Positions 23,701-35,756 are shown, numbered from the stretch's first letter. The stretch: 64,000 nucleotides of DNA from Flavobacterium antarcticum DSM 19726 (GCF_000419685.1 NZ_ATTM01000001.1:434001-498000); one strand, 5' to 3'. Numbers and translations: made by a program. Notes: generated from the sequence alone by a model not told the origin.

Positions 23701-24254
23701 TGATGACTGATAGTAATGTGAAGAAGTGGTATGTTGTTAGAGCGGTAAGTGGGCAAGAAAACAAAGTCAAAGCATATATTGAGACAGAAATTAGTCGTTT
23801 AGGAATGGAGGATTATATTTCTCAGGTATTAGTACCTACTGAAAAAGTAGTACAAATGCGTGAAGGAAAAAAAATCATCAAAGACCGCGTTTATTTTCCA
23901 GGTTATGTGATGGTTGAGGCTAATCTTACAGGTGAGATACCACACATTATTAAATCAATTACAGGTGTGATAGGGTTTTTGGGTGAAGTTAAAAACGGAG
24001 ATCCAGTTCCTTTGAGAATATCTGAAGTAAACCGTATGTTGGGTAAAGTGGATGAGTTGGCAGTTAAAACTGACACACACAGTATTCCTTTCAATATCGG
24101 TGAGACAATTAAGGTTGTTGATGGGCCTTTCAACGGATTTAACGGTACGGTTGAAAAAATCAATGAAGAAAAGCGTAAACTTGAAGTAATGGTGAAAATT
24201 TTCGGAAGAAAAACACCATTGGAATTGAGTTTTATGCAAGTTGAAAAAGTATAA
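23700..24254 (+). CDS. nusG: Transcription termination/antitermination factor NusG
   Basis: Binds the RNA polymerase clamp and links transcription to Rho or the ribosome. 184 residues with the N-terminal NGN domain (KKWYVVRAVSGQENKVKAYIETEI .. VYFPGYVMVEANL) and C-terminal KOW domain (GETIKVVDGPFNGFNGTVEKINEEK). Start ATGATG overlaps the secE stop codon; either methionine may be used. In the conserved secE-nusG-rplKAJL-rpoBC order. Confidence 0.97.
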   Translation: MMTDSNVKKWYVVRAVSGQENKVKAYIETEISRLGMEDYISQVLVPTEKVVQMREGKKIIKDRVYFPGYVMVEANLTGEIPHIIKSITGVIGFLGEVKNGDPVPLRISEVNRMLGKVDELAVKTDTHSIPFNIGETIKVVDGPFNGFNGTVEKINEEKRKLEVMVKIFGRKTPLELSFMQVEKV

Positions 24255-24320
24255 TTTTTTGTTACACATATAATAAACCGCTTCTTTCGCTTCCACGATT
24301 GAGGTGTTAAATTCAAAACA

Positions 24321-24761
24321 ATGGCTAAAGAGATTAGTAAAGTAGTTAAACTACAAGTTAAGGGAGGTGCAGCGAATCCATCGCCACCGGTTGGACCTGC
24401 TCTAGGTGCTGCTGGTGTTAATATCATGGAGTTCTGTAAGCAATTTAATGCAAGAACACAAGATAAAGCCGGCAAGATTTGTCCAGTTCAGATTACAGTG
24501 TATAAAGACAAGTCGTTTGACTTTGTTGTAAAAACACCACCTGCTGCTGTTCAATTATTAGAAGCAGCCAAATTGAAATCAGGTTCAGGAGAGCCGAATC
24601 GTAAGAAAGTTGCGAAAGTAACTCAAGCGCAGATTCAGGCAATTGCTGAAGACAAAATGGTAGATTTGAATGCTTTCACATTGGAAGCTGCAATGAGTAT
24701 GATTGCTGGTACAGCTAGATCTATGGGTATAACTGTAACGGGAGACGCTCCTTCTAATTAA
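24321..24761 (+). CDS. rplK: Ribosomal protein uL11
   Basis: Forms the GTPase-associated centre base on 23S rRNA. 146 residues: the Pro-rich [36 protein letters not shown] and C-terminal [10 protein letters not shown] are diagnostic. First of the rplK-A-J-L group, 66 bp after nusG and 8 bp before rplA. Confidence 0.98.
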   Translation: MAKEISKVVKLQVKGGAANPSPPVGPALGAAGVNIMEFCKQFNARTQDKAGKICPVQITVYKDKSFDFVVKTPPAAVQLLEAAKLKSGSGEPNRKKVAKVTQAQIQAIAEDKMVDLNAFTLEAAMSMIAGTARSMGITVTGDAPSN

Positions 24762-24769
24762 GAAAAGAC

Positions 24770-25459
24770 ATGGCAAAATTGACAAAAAAACAAAAAGAAG
24801 CTGCTTCGAAAATCGAAAAAAACAAGCTTTATTCTTTGAAAGATGCTGCTGCATTGCTTAAAGATGTTGCAAGTGCAAAATTTGATGAATCAGTAGATAT
24901 TGCTGTTAAATTGGGTGTAGATCCAAGAAAAGCAAATCAAATGGTTAGAGGTGTAGTTACTTTACCACATGGTACTGGTAAGGATGTAAGAGTTCTTGCT
25001 TTAGTTACTCCAGACAAAGAAGCGGAAGCTAAAGCTGCTGGTGCTGACTACGTAGGTTTAGATGATTACCTTCAAAAAATTAAAGACGGTTGGACGGATG
25101 TTGATGTTATCATCACGATGCCATCTGTAATGGGTAAGTTAGGTCCATTAGGTCGTATTTTAGGACCTCGTGGTTTGATGCCAAACCCTAAAACTGGTAC
25201 GGTTACTATGGATGTTGCGAAAGCAGTAACTGAAGTAAAAGCTGGTAAAATCGACTTTAAAGTTGATAAAACAGGTATTGTTCACGCTGGTATTGGAAGA
25301 GTTTCTTTCTCATCAGAGCAAATCGTTGACAATGCTCACGAAATTATTCAAACATTAATCAAAATGAAACCAACTGCAGCGAAAGGTACTTACGTTAGAA
25401 GTATCCATATCTCATCTACAATGAGTCCTGCTATAGCTTTAGATCCTAAAGCTGTATAA
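24770..25459 (+). CDS. rplA: Ribosomal protein uL1
   Basis: L1 stalk protein assisting E-site tRNA release and, in other bacteria, a translational repressor of its own operon. 229 residues with [21 protein letters not shown] and [24 protein letters not shown]. The start follows rplK by 8 bp. I did not find a convincing L1-binding mimic upstream. Confidence 0.98.
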   Translation: MAKLTKKQKEAASKIEKNKLYSLKDAAALLKDVASAKFDESVDIAVKLGVDPRKANQMVRGVVTLPHGTGKDVRVLALVTPDKEAEAKAAGADYVGLDDYLQKIKDGWTDVDVIITMPSVMGKLGPLGRILGPRGLMPNPKTGTVTMDVAKAVTEVKAGKIDFKVDKTGIVHAGIGRVSFSSEQIVDNAHEIIQTLIKMKPTAAKGTYVRSIHISSTMSPAIALDPKAV

Positions 25460-25481
25460 TTGGTAGTTAAAAATTTTTAGG

Positions 25482-25979
25482 ATGACTAGAGAAGAAAAAT
25501 CAATCGCGATTGAAGATTTAACTGCACAGTTAGCTGGTACAAACATAGTATATGTTGCAGATATTTCTGGATTAAATGCAGATGCTACATCAAATTTAAG
25601 AAGAGCTTGTTTTAAAGCAGATATTAAATTAGCAGTAGTTAAAAATACATTGCTTGCAAAAGCAATGGAAGCTTCAGAAAATAATTATGGTGAATTGCCA
25701 GAAACATTAAAAGGAAATAGTGCTATTTTCTTTTCTGATGTGGCTAATGCGCCAGCAAAAATTATGAAGGAGTTTCGTAAGAAATCAGGCAAACCTGTTC
25801 TGAAAGGAGCATACATTAACGCCGAGATTTACATTGGAGACGAACTTTTAGATTCATTAGCGTCGCTAAAATCGAAAGAGGAAGTTATTGGGGAAATCAT
25901 TGGATTACTTCAATCTCCAGCACAAAGAGTTATTTCAGCTCTTTTAAACCAATTCAAAAACGAAGAGGTTTCAGAATAA
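25482..25979 (+). CDS. rplJ: Ribosomal protein uL10
   Basis: Stalk base that carries L7/L12 dimers. 165 residues: MTREEKSIAIEDLTAQLAGTNIVYVADISGLNADATSNLRR .. FKADIKLAVVKNTLLAKAME and a C-terminal helical L12-binding part (EVIGEIIGLLQSPAQRVISALLNQF). It lies 22 bp after rplA, leaving little space for a long L10 leader, and 52 bp before rplL. Confidence 0.97.
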   Translation: MTREEKSIAIEDLTAQLAGTNIVYVADISGLNADATSNLRRACFKADIKLAVVKNTLLAKAMEASENNYGELPETLKGNSAIFFSDVANAPAKIMKEFRKKSGKPVLKGAYINAEIYIGDELLDSLASLKSKEEVIGEIIGLLQSPAQRVISALLNQFKNEEVSE

Positions 25980-26031
25980 CGCGCACAATAAATAAATTAT
26001 ATTTTACAAATCATTTTAAACGATAGAAAAA

Positions 26032-26400
26032 ATGGCAGATTTGAAACAATTCGCAGAACAATTAGTTAACTTAACAGTTAAAGAAGTTAACGATTTAGCA
26101 ACAATATTAAAAGACGAGTACGGTATCGAGCCTGCTGCTGCAGCTGTTATGGTTTCAGGTGGTGGAGATGCTGCTGCTGTTGAAGAGCAATCAGAATTTA
26201 CAGTAGTTCTTAAAGAAGCTGGTGCTTCTAAATTAGCTGTTGTAAAAGCGGTTAAAGAATTAACTGGTTTAGGTTTGAAAGAAGCTAAAGATTTAGTTGA
26301 TAGTGCTCCTGCAAACGTTAAAGAAGGTGTAACTAAAGATGAGGCTGAAGGTCTTAAAAAATCATTAGAAGAAGCTGGAGCTGTAGTTGAACTTAAATAG
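26032..26400 (+). CDS. rplL: Ribosomal protein bL12
   Basis: Multi-copy stalk protein recruiting translation GTPases. 122 residues with an N-terminal dimerisation region, an Ala-rich hinge ([21 protein letters not shown]) and a C-terminal domain ([38 protein letters not shown]). A very strong hairpin 23 bp after the stop separates it from rpoB. Confidence 0.98.
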   Translation: MADLKQFAEQLVNLTVKEVNDLATILKDEYGIEPAAAAVMVSGGGDAAAVEEQSEFTVVLKEAGASKLAVVKAVKELTGLGLKEAKDLVDSAPANVKEGVTKDEAEGLKKSLEEAGAVVELK

Positions 26401-26422
26401 TTTTACTAAGTTTTAAGAATAA

Positions 26423-26464
26423 GGTTTAGGTCTTGGAATCACTTCCAATGACCTAAACCATTTT
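26423..26464 (+). terminator. Strong hairpin between rplL and rpoB (attenuator or processing site)
   Basis: GGTTTAGGTC-TTGGAA, loop TCAC, TTCCAA-(T)-GACCTAAACC: a 16-bp stem with a single bulged T, followed by ATTTTT. It matches the place where E. coli has its rplL-rpoB attenuator, by position and not by sequence. No consensus promoter is visible between it and rpoB, so it must be leaky or an RNase processing site. Confidence 0.75.
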
Positions 26465-26656
26465 TCGTATAATAAAATTATATCCGGTTTTATTAGTCAT
26501 TCAGTTGAATACGAAAAGCTTTTAATCGCTACGAAGAAAAAATAGAACTTCAACTTGGTTCTTTTTATAGATGTTTCGATTTAAAAAAGAAAGTATGGAT
26601 TTACTTAGTGTTTATACACGAAAATCACTTTTTTTTAATCAAAATTTTGTCCATAG

Positions 26657-29600
26657 ATGATAACAAATCAGACTGAAAGATTGAATTTTGCCTCTACTAA
26701 AAATATACCTAATTATCCAGATTTCTTGGATATTCAGGTTAAATCTTTTAAAGATTTTTTCCAATTGGAAACTAAATCTGATGAAAGAGGCGACGAAGGG
26801 CTTTACAATACCTTCATGGAAAACTTTCCAATCACTGACACTAGAAACCAATTCGTTTTAGAGTTCCTTGATTATTTTGTTGATCCACCACGTTACTCCA
26901 TTCAAGAATGTATCGAAAGAGGTCTTACTTACAGTGTGCCATTAAAAGCACGTTTAAAATTGTATTGTACAGATCCTGAACACGAAGATTTCGAAACAAT
27001 CGTACAAGACGTTTATTTAGGAACTATTCCTTACATGACGCCAAGTGGTACTTTTGTAATCAATGGTGCAGAACGTGTCGTTGTATCGCAATTGCACCGT
27101 TCACCAGGAGTGTTCTTTGGTCAGTCATTCCATGCTAATGGAACTAAATTATATTCTGCACGTGTAATTCCTTTCAAAGGTTCTTGGATAGAATTTGCTA
27201 CCGATATCAACAGTGTTATGTACGCGTACATCGATAGAAAGAAAAAATTACCGGTAACAACTTTGTTTAGAGCAATTGGTTTCGAACGTGATAAGGATAT
27301 CCTTGAGATATTTGACCTTGCGGAAGAAATTAAAGTTTCTAAAACAAGTTTGAAAAAATATATTGGTAGAAAATTAGCTGCAAGAGTATTGAACACGTGG
27401 CACGAAGATTTCGTGGATGAGGATACTGGCGAGGTAGTTTCTATTGAACGTAACGAAATCATCTTGGATCGTGATACAATTATCGACAAAGATAATGTGG
27501 AAGAAATCCTTGAAGCGAATGTTAAACAAATTTTGTTGCACAAAGAAGATGCTAATCAAGCTGATTATGCCATCATTCACAATACGCTTCAAAAAGATCC
27601 AACGAATTCTGAAAAAGAAGCCGTTGAACATATCTACAGACAATTACGTAATGCTGAACCGCCTGATGAAGAAACGGCTCGTGGTATCATCGATAAATTA
27701 TTCTTTTCTGACCAACGTTACAACTTAGGTGAAGTAGGTCGTTACAGAATGAACAAAAAATTACAGTTGGATATTCCAATGGAAAAGCAAGTCTTGACCA
27801 AAGAAGATATCATTACAATTGTAAAATACTTGATCGAATTGATCAACTCTAAAGCAGAGATTGACGATATTGATCACTTGTCAAACCGTCGTGTTAGAAC
27901 TGTTGGTGAACAACTTTCAGCTCAATTCGGTGTTGGTTTGGCTCGTATGGCGAGAACCATTCGTGAGCGAATGAACGTTAGAGATAACGAGGTGTTTACA
28001 CCTATCGATTTGATTAATGCTAAAACATTATCGTCGGTTATTAACTCATTCTTTGGTACAAACCAGTTGTCTCAATTTATGGATCAAACGAATCCATTAG
28101 CTGAGATTACGCACAAGCGACGTTTGTCAGCACTTGGACCTGGAGGTTTATCTAGAGAAAGAGCTGGATTTGAGGTACGTGACGTTCACTATACGCATTA
28201 CGGTCGTTTATGTCCGATTGAAACTCCAGAGGGACCAAACATTGGACTTATTTCGTCACTAGGTGTTTACGCTAAAGTGAATGGAATGGGATTCATCGAA
28301 ACTCCTTACCGTAAAGTTACTAACGGAAAATTAGTATTGGATTCTGATCCTGTATATTTAAGTGCAGAAGAAGAAGAAGGTATGTTGATCGCTCAAGCGA
28401 ATATTGAAATTGATAAAGATGGAAAAATTACTGCAGAAAACGTAATTGCCAAGCAAGATGCCGATTTCCCAGTAGTAGCGCCAACTGAATTGGATTATGC
28501 CGATGTGGCACCAAACCAGATTGCATCAATTTCAGCTTCATTAATTCCTTTCTTGGAACATGATGATGCGAATAGAGCCTTGATGGGATCTAACATGATG
28601 CGTCAAGCTGTGCCATTATTACGTCCGGAAGCTCCGATCGTAGGTACAGGTTTAGAGCGACAGGTTGCTTCTGATTCTCGAGTATTGATTAATGCTGAAG
28701 GAGCGGGTGTTGTTGAATATGTGGATGCTAATATCATCACTATTAAATACGACCGTACAGATGAAGAGCGAATGGTAAGTTTTGACACTGACGAAAAAAC
28801 ATACAATTTAATTAAATTTAGAAAGACCAATCAAAGTACGTCTATCAACTTGAAACCTATCGTAAGAAAAGGAGACAGAGTTGTAAAAGGACAAGTACTT
28901 TCTGAAGGGTATGCAACTCAAAATGGTGAGTTAGCTTTAGGTAGAAACTTAAAGGTAGCATTTATGCCATGGAAAGGGTACAACTTTGAGGATGCGATTG
29001 TAATTTCTGAAAAAGTGGTTCGTGACGATATCTTTACTTCTATCCACATCGATGATTATTCATTAGATGTTCGTGATACGAAATTAGGTAACGAAGAGTT
29101 AACGAACGATATTCCTAACGTTTCTGAAGAGGCTACTAAAGACTTAGATGAAAACGGTATGATCAGAGTTGGTGCCGAGGTTAAACCTGGTGACATTTTG
29201 ATCGGAAAAATTACTCCAAAAGGGGAATCAGATCCTACTCCAGAGGAGAAATTGCTTCGTGCAATCTTCGGGGATAAAGCAGGTGATGTAAAAGATGCTT
29301 CATTAAAAGCGTCTCCATCTTTACACGGTGTAGTTTTAGGTAAAAAATTATTCGCAAGAGCAGTTAAAGATAAACGCAAACGTTCTAAAGACAAAGAGGA
29401 TTTAGACAGTTTAGAAATGAGCTTTGAAGTGAAATTTAACGAGCTTAAAGATAAATTAGTTGAAAAGTTATTCAACATCGTAAACGGAAAAACTTCGCAA
29501 GGAGTAACCAACGATTTAGGAGAAGAAGTTTTACCAAAAGGTAAAAAATACACTCAGAAAATGTTGAATTCTGTGGAAGACTTTGCTCACTTAAGTAAAG

Positions 29601-30469
29601 GTAGTTGGGTTGCTGACGACGAAACGAACAAGTTTGTTAATGATTTGATTCACAATTATAAAATCAAATTAAACGACTTACAAGGAGCGTTAAGAAGAGA
29701 GAAATTTACGATTACTGTTGGAGATGAACTTCCGGCTGGAATCTTGAAATTGGCAAAAGTTTACATTGCTAAGAAACGTAAGTTGAAAGTAGGTGATAAA
29801 ATGGCAGGACGTCACGGTAACAAAGGTATTGTTGCAAGAATCGTTCGTCATGAAGATATGCCATTCTTGGAAGACGGAACTCCTGTTGATATTGTATTGA
29901 ATCCACTTGGTGTACCATCTCGTATGAACATCGGACAGATTTACGAAACGGTTTTAGGATGGGCTGGACAGAAGTTGGATCGTACATTTGCTACACCAAT
30001 TTTCGACGGTGCTTCTTTGGACCAAATCAACGAATTAACGGACGAAGCTGGAATTCCACGATTCGGTCATACGTACTTGTACGATGGAGGAACTGGAGAG
30101 CGTTTTCACCAAAGAGCAACTGTTGGAGTAATCTACATGTTGAAACTTGGACACATGGTTGATGATAAAATGCACGCGCGTTCAATAGGACCGTACTCAT
30201 TAATTACACAACAACCATTAGGTGGTAAAGCACAATTTGGTGGTCAACGTTTTGGAGAGATGGAAGTTTGGGCACTTGAGGCTTATGGAGCGTCAAGTAC
30301 TCTACGTGAAATCTTAACGGTAAAATCGGATGACGTTATTGGTAGAGCCAAAACTTACGAGGCAATCGTAAAAGGGGAATCAATGCCAGAACCAGGTTTA
30401 CCAGAATCATTCAACGTATTGATGCACGAATTGAAAGGTCTTGGACTTGACATTCGTTTAGAAGAATAA
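26657..30469 (+). CDS. rpoB: RNA polymerase beta subunit
   Basis: Catalytic core subunit of RNA polymerase and target of rifampicin. 1270 residues. Recognised parts are [39 protein letters not shown] (rifampicin region), [46 protein letters not shown], and C-terminal [24 protein letters not shown]. The rifampicin region looks wild type (Asp in QFMDQ, His in THKRR, Ser in RRLSALG). Start ATG at 26657; 256 bp of AT-rich leader with a strong hairpin separates it from rplL. Confidence 0.98.
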   Translation: MITNQTERLNFASTKNIPNYPDFLDIQVKSFKDFFQLETKSDERGDEGLYNTFMENFPITDTRNQFVLEFLDYFVDPPRYSIQECIERGLTYSVPLKARLKLYCTDPEHEDFETIVQDVYLGTIPYMTPSGTFVINGAERVVVSQLHRSPGVFFGQSFHANGTKLYSARVIPFKGSWIEFATDINSVMYAYIDRKKKLPVTTLFRAIGFERDKDILEIFDLAEEIKVSKTSLKKYIGRKLAARVLNTWHEDFVDEDTGEVVSIERNEIILDRDTIIDKDNVEEILEANVKQILLHKEDANQADYAIIHNTLQKDPTNSEKEAVEHIYRQLRNAEPPDEETARGIIDKLFFSDQRYNLGEVGRYRMNKKLQLDIPMEKQVLTKEDIITIVKYLIELINSKAEIDDIDHLSNRRVRTVGEQLSAQFGVGLARMARTIRERMNVRDNEVFTPIDLINAKTLSSVINSFFGTNQLSQFMDQTNPLAEITHKRRLSALGPGGLSRERAGFEVRDVHYTHYGRLCPIETPEGPNIGLISSLGVYAKVNGMGFIETPYRKVTNGKLVLDSDPVYLSAEEEEGMLIAQANIEIDKDGKITAENVIAKQDADFPVVAPTELDYADVAPNQIASISASLIPFLEHDDANRALMGSNMMRQAVPLLRPEAPIVGTGLERQVASDSRVLINAEGAGVVEYVDANIITIKYDRTDEERMVSFDTDEKTYNLIKFRKTNQSTSINLKPIVRKGDRVVKGQVLSEGYATQNGELALGRNLKVAFMPWKGYNFEDAIVISEKVVRDDIFTSIHIDDYSLDVRDTKLGNEELTNDIPNVSEEATKDLDENGMIRVGAEVKPGDILIGKITPKGESDPTPEEKLLRAIFGDKAGDVKDASLKASPSLHGVVLGKKLFARAVKDKRKRSKDKEDLDSLEMSFEVKFNELKDKLVEKLFNIVNGKTSQGVTNDLGEEVLPKGKKYTQKMLNSVEDFAHLSKGSWVADDETNKFVNDLIHNYKIKLNDLQGALRREKFTITVGDELPAGILKLAKVYIAKKRKLKVGDKMAGRHGNKGIVARIVRHEDMPFLEDGTPVDIVLNPLGVPSRMNIGQIYETVLGWAGQKLDRTFATPIFDGASLDQINELTDEAGIPRFGHTYLYDGGTGERFHQRATVGVIYMLKLGHMVDDKMHARSIGPYSLITQQPLGGKAQFGGQRFGEMEVWALEAYGASSTLREILTVKSDDVIGRAKTYEAIVKGESMPEPGLPESFNVLMHELKGLGLDIRLEE

Positions 30470-30478
30470 ATACAGTGT

Positions 30479-30532
30479 ACAGTTTTCAGTCGCAGTTTTC
30501 AGTTTCATACTGTAAACCGCGACTGCAACTGT
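30479..30532. repeat. Long imperfect palindrome between rpoB and rpoC
   Basis: ACAGTT-TT-CAGTCGC .. GCGACTG-C-AACTGT with further inner pairing (GTTT/AAAC, AGT/ACT) and a small loop. Sequences of this CAGTTTTCAGT type look like a low-complexity intergenic repeat. It lies in the 265-bp rpoB-rpoC gap and lacks a T run. Confidence 0.65.
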
Positions 30533-30734
30533 TTACTAATAGAAAGTTTTTAAGATTTATACCCGTAAATCGTTCCGATTTTTTATTTAATCACACTGAT
30601 TTTATAATTAGCACTTCAATGAAAATTTGGGGTTTAGAGAAGTAATTCGAGGTACTGGTTTAAGGTTTACTTTAAAGAGTGAATTAGGAACCAAAATCAA
30701 TTTTTTAATTGCACATAAATCAATAGTAAAAACT

Positions 30735-33700
30735 ATGATGAATAATAGAAATAATAACAATTATACAAATAATAGAGACAAGACTCCTATCAAAAGGTTC
30801 AGTAAAATCTCTATTGGTTTGGCTTCTCCAGAATCTATTCTGGCAGAATCTCGTGGTGAAGTTTTAAAACCAGAAACCATCAACTACCGAACGCACAAAC
30901 CAGAGCGTGACGGTTTGTTCTGCGAAAGAATTTTCGGACCTGTAAAGGATTTCGAATGTGCTTGTGGAAAATACAAACGTATCCGTTACAAAGGAATTGT
31001 TTGTGACCGTTGTGGTGTTGAAGTTACAGAGAAAAAAGTACGTAGAGACAGAGTAGGACACATCAATTTGGTAGTTCCTGTAGCTCATATCTGGTATTTC
31101 CGTTCTTTGCCAAATAAAATTGGATACATCCTTGGATTACCGTCTAAGAAATTAGACATGATTATCTACTACGAAAGATATGTAGTTATTCAGGCAGGTA
31201 TTGCTACTAATCCAGAAGGTGAATCTGTAAAAAGATTAGACTTTTTAACAGAAGAAGAGTATTTGAATATTTTAGATACCCTTCCTGCTGATAACCAATA
31301 TTTAGATGATTTCGATCCTAATAAATTCGTAGCCAAAATGGGTGCTGAATGTATTATGGATTTGCTAGCTCGTATTGATTTAGATCAATTGTCTTATGAT
31401 TTAAGACACGCTGCTAACAATGAAACGTCTAAACAACGTAAAACTGAAGCGCTAAAAAGATTGCAAGTTGTTGAGTCGTTCCGTGAGTCTAACTTAAACC
31501 GCGAAAATCGTCCAGAATGGATGATTATGAAAGTGGTTCCAGTTATTCCACCAGAATTACGTCCACTTGTGCCACTTGATGGAGGTCGTTTTGCAACTTC
31601 GGATTTGAATGACTTATACCGTCGTGTAATTATTCGTAACAACCGTTTGAAAAGATTAATGGAGATTAAAGCTCCAGAAGTGATCTTGAGAAACGAAAAA
31701 CGTATGTTGCAAGAATCGGTTGATTCATTATTTGACAATACACGTAAAGCTTCTGCTGTTAAAACAGAATCTAACAGACCGTTGAAATCGCTTTCTGATT
31801 CATTGAAAGGTAAACAAGGTCGTTTCCGTCAAAACTTACTTGGAAAACGTGTGGATTATTCTGCTCGTTCGGTAATTGTTGTTGGACCAGAATTAAAATT
31901 GTTCGAATGTGGTATCCCTAAAGATATGGCAGCGGAACTTTACAAGCCTTTCGTGATTCGTAAATTAATCGAAAGAGGAATTGTAAAAACGGTTAAATCT
32001 GCGAAGAAAATAATTGACAAAAAAGAACCAGTTGTTTGGGATATTCTAGAAAATGTAATTAAAGGGCACCCGGTATTATTAAACCGTGCTCCTACATTAC
32101 ACAGACTTGGTATTCAAGCGTTCCAACCAAAATTAATTGAAGGAAAAGCAATTCAACTTCACCCGTTAGTATGTACTGCATTTAACGCGGATTTTGATGG
32201 GGATCAAATGGCAGTTCACTTGCCACTTGGACCTGAAGCTATTTTGGAGTCTCAACTATTAATGTTGGCTTCTCATAATATTTTGAATCCAGCGAATGGA
32301 GCGCCAATTACGGTACCTTCTCAGGATATGGTTTTGGGTCTGTATTACATGACCAAAGAACGTTTGTCAACACCGGAGCATAAAATTTTAGGTGAAGGTT
32401 TGACTTTCTATTCTGCTGAAGAAGTAAATATTGCTTTAAACGAAGGAAGAGTAGAATTAAATGCTCGTGTAAGAATCAGAGCTAAAGATTACAATGAAAC
32501 TGGAGAATTGGTTTACAAAATTATTACAACTACCGCTGGTCGTGTATTGTTTAATGAAGTAGTGCCAGAAGCTGCAGGATATATAAATGATGTATTGACT
32601 AAGAAAAACCTTAGAGATATTATCGGTCACGTTTTAAGCGTTACAGATGTACCTACTACAGCGGCTTTCTTGGATTACATGAAAGATATGGGTTACAAAT
32701 TTGCATTTAAAGGAGGACTTTCATTCTCATTAGGTGATATTCGTATTCCAGAACAAAAACCACAATTGATTGCTGACGCAAGAGAGCAAGTAGAAGGAAT
32801 TTCTGCTAACTACAACATGGGTCTTATTACTAATAACGAACGTTACAACCAAGTTATTGATATCTGGACTTCTGCGAATGCACAATTAACTGAATTAGCA
32901 ATGAAAAATATCCGTGAAGACCAACAAGGTTTCAACTCGGTATACATGATGCTTGATTCAGGAGCGAGGGGTTCTAAAGAGCAAATTCGTCAGTTGACTG
33001 GTATGCGTGGTTTGATGGCTAAGCCAAAAAAATCAACAGCTGGTGGTGGTGAAATTATTGAAAATCCAATTCTTTCTAACTTTAAAGAAGGACTTTCAAT
33101 TCTTGAATACTTTATCTCAACACACGGTGCTCGTAAAGGATTAGCAGATACGGCTTTGAAAACGGCAGATGCTGGATACTTGACGCGAAGATTGCACGAC
33201 GTTTCTCAAGACGTTATTGTAAACATCGAAGATTGTGGTACGTTAAGAGGAGTTGAAGTTGGCGCTTTGAAAAAGAATGAGGAAATTGTTGAAACTTTAG
33301 GAGAGCGAATTTTAGGACGTGTTGCATTGCAAGATGTAATCAATCCGATGAATTCAGAAGTTCTTGTGGAAGCTGGAGAACAAATTACGGAAGCAATTAT
33401 GAAAGCTATTCAAGCTGCACCAATTGAAAAAGTAGAGGTTCGTTCACCATTGACTTGTGAAGCTTTAAAAGGTATTTGTGCTAAATGTTACGGTAGAAAT
33501 TTAGCGACTGGAAAAATGACGCAAAGAGGAGAAGCTGTAGGTGTAATTGCCGCACAGTCTATTGGAGAGCCAGGAACACAGTTAACACTTCGTACATTCC
33601 ACGTAGGTGGAGTTGCGGGAGGTTTGTCTGAAGAATCAAGTATCGTTACTCGTTTTGCAGGTCGTTTAGAAATAGAGGATTTGAAAACGGTTAAAGGGGA

Positions 33701-35060
33701 AGATTCGGAAGGAAACAAAACGGATATTGTTGTTTCACGTTCAACAGAATTGAAATTAGTAGATGCTAAAACAGGTATTATTCTAAATACACATAACTTA
33801 CCTTACGGATCTAGTATTTTCGTAAAAGACGGTGATATTGTAGAAAAAGGAGCAACCATCTGTAAATGGGATCCATATAACGGAGTAATTATTTCTGAAT
33901 TTACAGGAAAAATCGCTTACGAAGATTTAGAACAAGGAAGTTCGTTCATGGTGGAAATCGATGAGCAAACTGGATTCCAGGAGAAAGTAATTTCGGAAGG
34001 AAGAAATAAAAAATTGATTCCAACTTTATTGATTTACGGTAAAGACGGCGAATTGATTCGTTCTTACAACTTACCAGTTGGAGCCCACTTGATGGTTGAC
34101 GATGGTGAGAAGATTAAAGCAGGTAAGATTTTAGTGAAAATTCCACGTCGTTCGTCAAAATCTAGTGATATTACTGGAGGTTTGCCAAGAATTACAGAGT
34201 TGTTAGAAGCTCGTAATCCTTCGAATCCAGCTGTAGTTTCTGAGATTGATGGAGTTGTTTCTTTTGGAAAAATCAAAAGAGGTAACCGTGAGATAATTAT
34301 CGAATCTAAATTTGGTGAAATCAAAAAATACCTTGTTAAACTTTCAAGCCAGATTCTTGTACAAGAAAATGACTTCGTAAGAGCGGGAGTGCCTTTGTCT
34401 GATGGAGCAATTACTCCAGATGACATCTTGAGAATTCAAGGACCTGCAGCTGTTCAGCAGTATTTGGTTAATGAAATTCAAGAAGTATACCGTTTGCAAG
34501 GGGTGAAAATTAACGACAAACACTTTGAAGTAGTGATTCGTCAGATGATGCGTAAAGTTAGAGTGCAAGATCCAGGAGATACTTTGTTCTTAGAAGATCA
34601 ATTGATCCACACGAAAGACTTTATCGTTGAAAATGATAAATTATACGGAATGAAAGTGGTTGAAGATGCAGGAGATTCTGATACGCTAAAACCAGGTCAA
34701 ATCATTACTACACGTGATTTACGTGATGAAAATTCACTATTGAAACGTAATGATAAAAATCTTGTTGTGGCACGTGAGGTAATTACAGCTACGGCTACAC
34801 CTATTTTACAAGGTATCACAAGAGCATCGCTTCAAACGAAATCATTTATTTCTGCAGCATCGTTCCAGGAAACTACTAAAGTATTAAACGAAGCAGCAGT
34901 AGCTGGTAAAGTAGATTACTTAGAAGGATTGAAAGAAAACGTTATTGTAGGACATAGAATTCCAGCAGGAACAGGTATGAGAGAATACGACAACACGCTT
35001 GTAGGATCTAAAGATGATTTTAATGAATTATTGATCAGCAAAGAAGAGTATAATTATTAA
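30735..35060 (+). CDS. rpoC: RNA polymerase beta' subunit
   Basis: Catalytic subunit of RNA polymerase. About 1441 residues from the ATG at 30735 ([20 protein letters not shown]). The Asn-rich start precedes the conserved [20 protein letters not shown]. The open frame runs 36 codons further upstream from a TTG, but that stretch does not look like family sequence and is rejected. Zinc site [20 protein letters not shown], active-site [12 protein letters not shown], trigger-loop region and C-terminal parts are all present. A 265-bp gap from rpoB is unusually long for this pair. A terminator with a UUCG loop follows. Confidence 0.97.
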   Translation: MMNNRNNNNYTNNRDKTPIKRFSKISIGLASPESILAESRGEVLKPETINYRTHKPERDGLFCERIFGPVKDFECACGKYKRIRYKGIVCDRCGVEVTEKKVRRDRVGHINLVVPVAHIWYFRSLPNKIGYILGLPSKKLDMIIYYERYVVIQAGIATNPEGESVKRLDFLTEEEYLNILDTLPADNQYLDDFDPNKFVAKMGAECIMDLLARIDLDQLSYDLRHAANNETSKQRKTEALKRLQVVESFRESNLNRENRPEWMIMKVVPVIPPELRPLVPLDGGRFATSDLNDLYRRVIIRNNRLKRLMEIKAPEVILRNEKRMLQESVDSLFDNTRKASAVKTESNRPLKSLSDSLKGKQGRFRQNLLGKRVDYSARSVIVVGPELKLFECGIPKDMAAELYKPFVIRKLIERGIVKTVKSAKKIIDKKEPVVWDILENVIKGHPVLLNRAPTLHRLGIQAFQPKLIEGKAIQLHPLVCTAFNADFDGDQMAVHLPLGPEAILESQLLMLASHNILNPANGAPITVPSQDMVLGLYYMTKERLSTPEHKILGEGLTFYSAEEVNIALNEGRVELNARVRIRAKDYNETGELVYKIITTTAGRVLFNEVVPEAAGYINDVLTKKNLRDIIGHVLSVTDVPTTAAFLDYMKDMGYKFAFKGGLSFSLGDIRIPEQKPQLIADAREQVEGISANYNMGLITNNERYNQVIDIWTSANAQLTELAMKNIREDQQGFNSVYMMLDSGARGSKEQIRQLTGMRGLMAKPKKSTAGGGEIIENPILSNFKEGLSILEYFISTHGARKGLADTALKTADAGYLTRRLHDVSQDVIVNIEDCGTLRGVEVGALKKNEEIVETLGERILGRVALQDVINPMNSEVLVEAGEQITEAIMKAIQAAPIEKVEVRSPLTCEALKGICAKCYGRNLATGKMTQRGEAVGVIAAQSIGEPGTQLTLRTFHVGGVAGGLSEESSIVTRFAGRLEIEDLKTVKGEDSEGNKTDIVVSRSTELKLVDAKTGIILNTHNLPYGSSIFVKDGDIVEKGATICKWDPYNGVIISEFTGKIAYEDLEQGSSFMVEIDEQTGFQEKVISEGRNKKLIPTLLIYGKDGELIRSYNLPVGAHLMVDDGEKIKAGKILVKIPRRSSKSSDITGGLPRITELLEARNPSNPAVVSEIDGVVSFGKIKRGNREIIIESKFGEIKKYLVKLSSQILVQENDFVRAGVPLSDGAITPDDILRIQGPAAVQQYLVNEIQEVYRLQGVKINDKHFEVVIRQMMRKVRVQDPGDTLFLEDQLIHTKDFIVENDKLYGMKVVEDAGDSDTLKPGQIITTRDLRDENSLLKRNDKNLVVAREVITATATPILQGITRASLQTKSFISAASFQETTKVLNEAAVAGKVDYLEGLKENVIVGHRIPAGTGMREYDNTLVGSKDDFNELLISKEEYNY

Positions 35061-35098
35061 GAATTTATTTTTCTAATTATATTATTCCTATATTTACT

Positions 35099-35128
35099 AA
35101 ACCTAACAGTTCGCTGTTAGGTTTTTTT
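35099..35128 (+). terminator. Terminator of the rpoBC operon
   Basis: Stem AAACCTAACAG/CTGTTAGGTTT, TTCG loop, T run. Confidence 0.92.
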
Positions 35129-35179
35129 ATGAACTGAAAAACCAACATTTTATACCCATTACCCTAAACCCAAAAAAAC

Positions 35180-35497
35180 ATGAGCGATCAAAACCAAAAC
35201 CAACCGCAAGGACAGATAAATATCGAACTGGATGAAAAAACAGCGGAAGGAATTTATTCTAATTTAGCAATAATCAACCATTCAGCTTCTGAATTTGTTG
35301 TTGATTATGTTTGCATCATGCCTGGTACACCAAAGGCCAAAGTGAAGTCGAGAATTATATTGACACCGCAACACGCTAAACGACTCTTAAAAGCATTAGG
35401 AGAAAATATTCACCGCTACGAAATGGCCAATGGTGAAATAAAAGATACGGAACAACCCGCTATTCCACTTAGTTTTGGTCCTGCAGGACAAGCATAA
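35180..35497 (+). CDS. DUF3467 domain-containing protein
   Basis: A 105-residue cytosolic protein: MSDQNQNQPQGQINIELDEKTAEGIYSNLAIINHSASEFVVDYVCIMPG .. SRIILTPQHAKRLLKALGENIHRYE. This is the DUF3467 pattern, frequent in Bacteroidota just after rpoC. Function is not established. It has terminators on both sides (35099-35128 and 35504-35533) and so is a single-gene unit; no exact TAnnTTTG promoter was found in the short gap. Confidence 0.9.
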   Translation: MSDQNQNQPQGQINIELDEKTAEGIYSNLAIINHSASEFVVDYVCIMPGTPKAKVKSRIILTPQHAKRLLKALGENIHRYEMANGEIKDTEQPAIPLSFGPAGQA

Positions 35498-35503
35498 TAG
35501 ATT

Positions 35504-35533
35504 AAAGCCTTTTTAACGAAAGGCTTTTTTTTT
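35504..35533 (+). terminator. Terminator of the DUF3467 gene
   Basis: AAAGCCTTT/AAAGGCTTT stem with a 6-nt loop and T9. Confidence 0.9.
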
Positions 35534-35671
35534 ATAAAAAATCTAACATCTATGTTTTAATATATTGTTAATATATTGAAATATAAATTATTTATTATTC
35601 CAATTACTGATTTTAATAATCGTTGTTTCTTTAAAGTACATTGTTTACTGTCTATTCGATAAATCTTTCTA

Positions 35672-35686
35672 TTTGTGTATCACAAA
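35672..35686. promoter_or_regulatory. Operator-like palindrome upstream of the giant adhesin gene
   Basis: TTTGTG-TAT-CACAAA, perfect 6-bp arms, about 70 bp before the start codon in an AT-rich region. It could bind a dimeric regulator; no family is assigned. Confidence 0.35.
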
Positions 35687-35756
35687 ATAACATAAAATTA
35701 ACTTTATCATAGTTTATTTGTTAATTTAGTAGCCTAATTTTTAACAAAAACTATTT

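Noticed and set aside
23903..24475. 190-codon minus-strand open frame across nusG and rplK.
   Set aside because: It spans two genes on the opposite strand and their gap, with low-complexity composition and no motif; an antisense shadow.
26460..26656. An rpoB promoter in the gap after the hairpin.
   Set aside because: No TAnnTTTG with a TTG at 19-20 nt was found; AAATTTTG near 26641 does not fit the consensus.
29056..29553. 165-codon open frame antisense to rpoB.
   Set aside because: Mirror-strand shadow of a highly biased coding frame; no start context, promoter or recognisable family.
30627..30734. In-frame upstream extension of rpoC from a TTG codon (36 residues).
   Set aside because: It does not resemble beta' sequence and lies in the intergenic region; the ATGATG at 30735 directly precedes the conserved N-terminus.
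35534..35756. Small RNA or gene in the AT-rich stretch before the adhesin.
   Set aside because: Only AT-rich repeats (TTAATATATTG twice) and one short palindrome are visible; no open frame or stable long stem with terminator.
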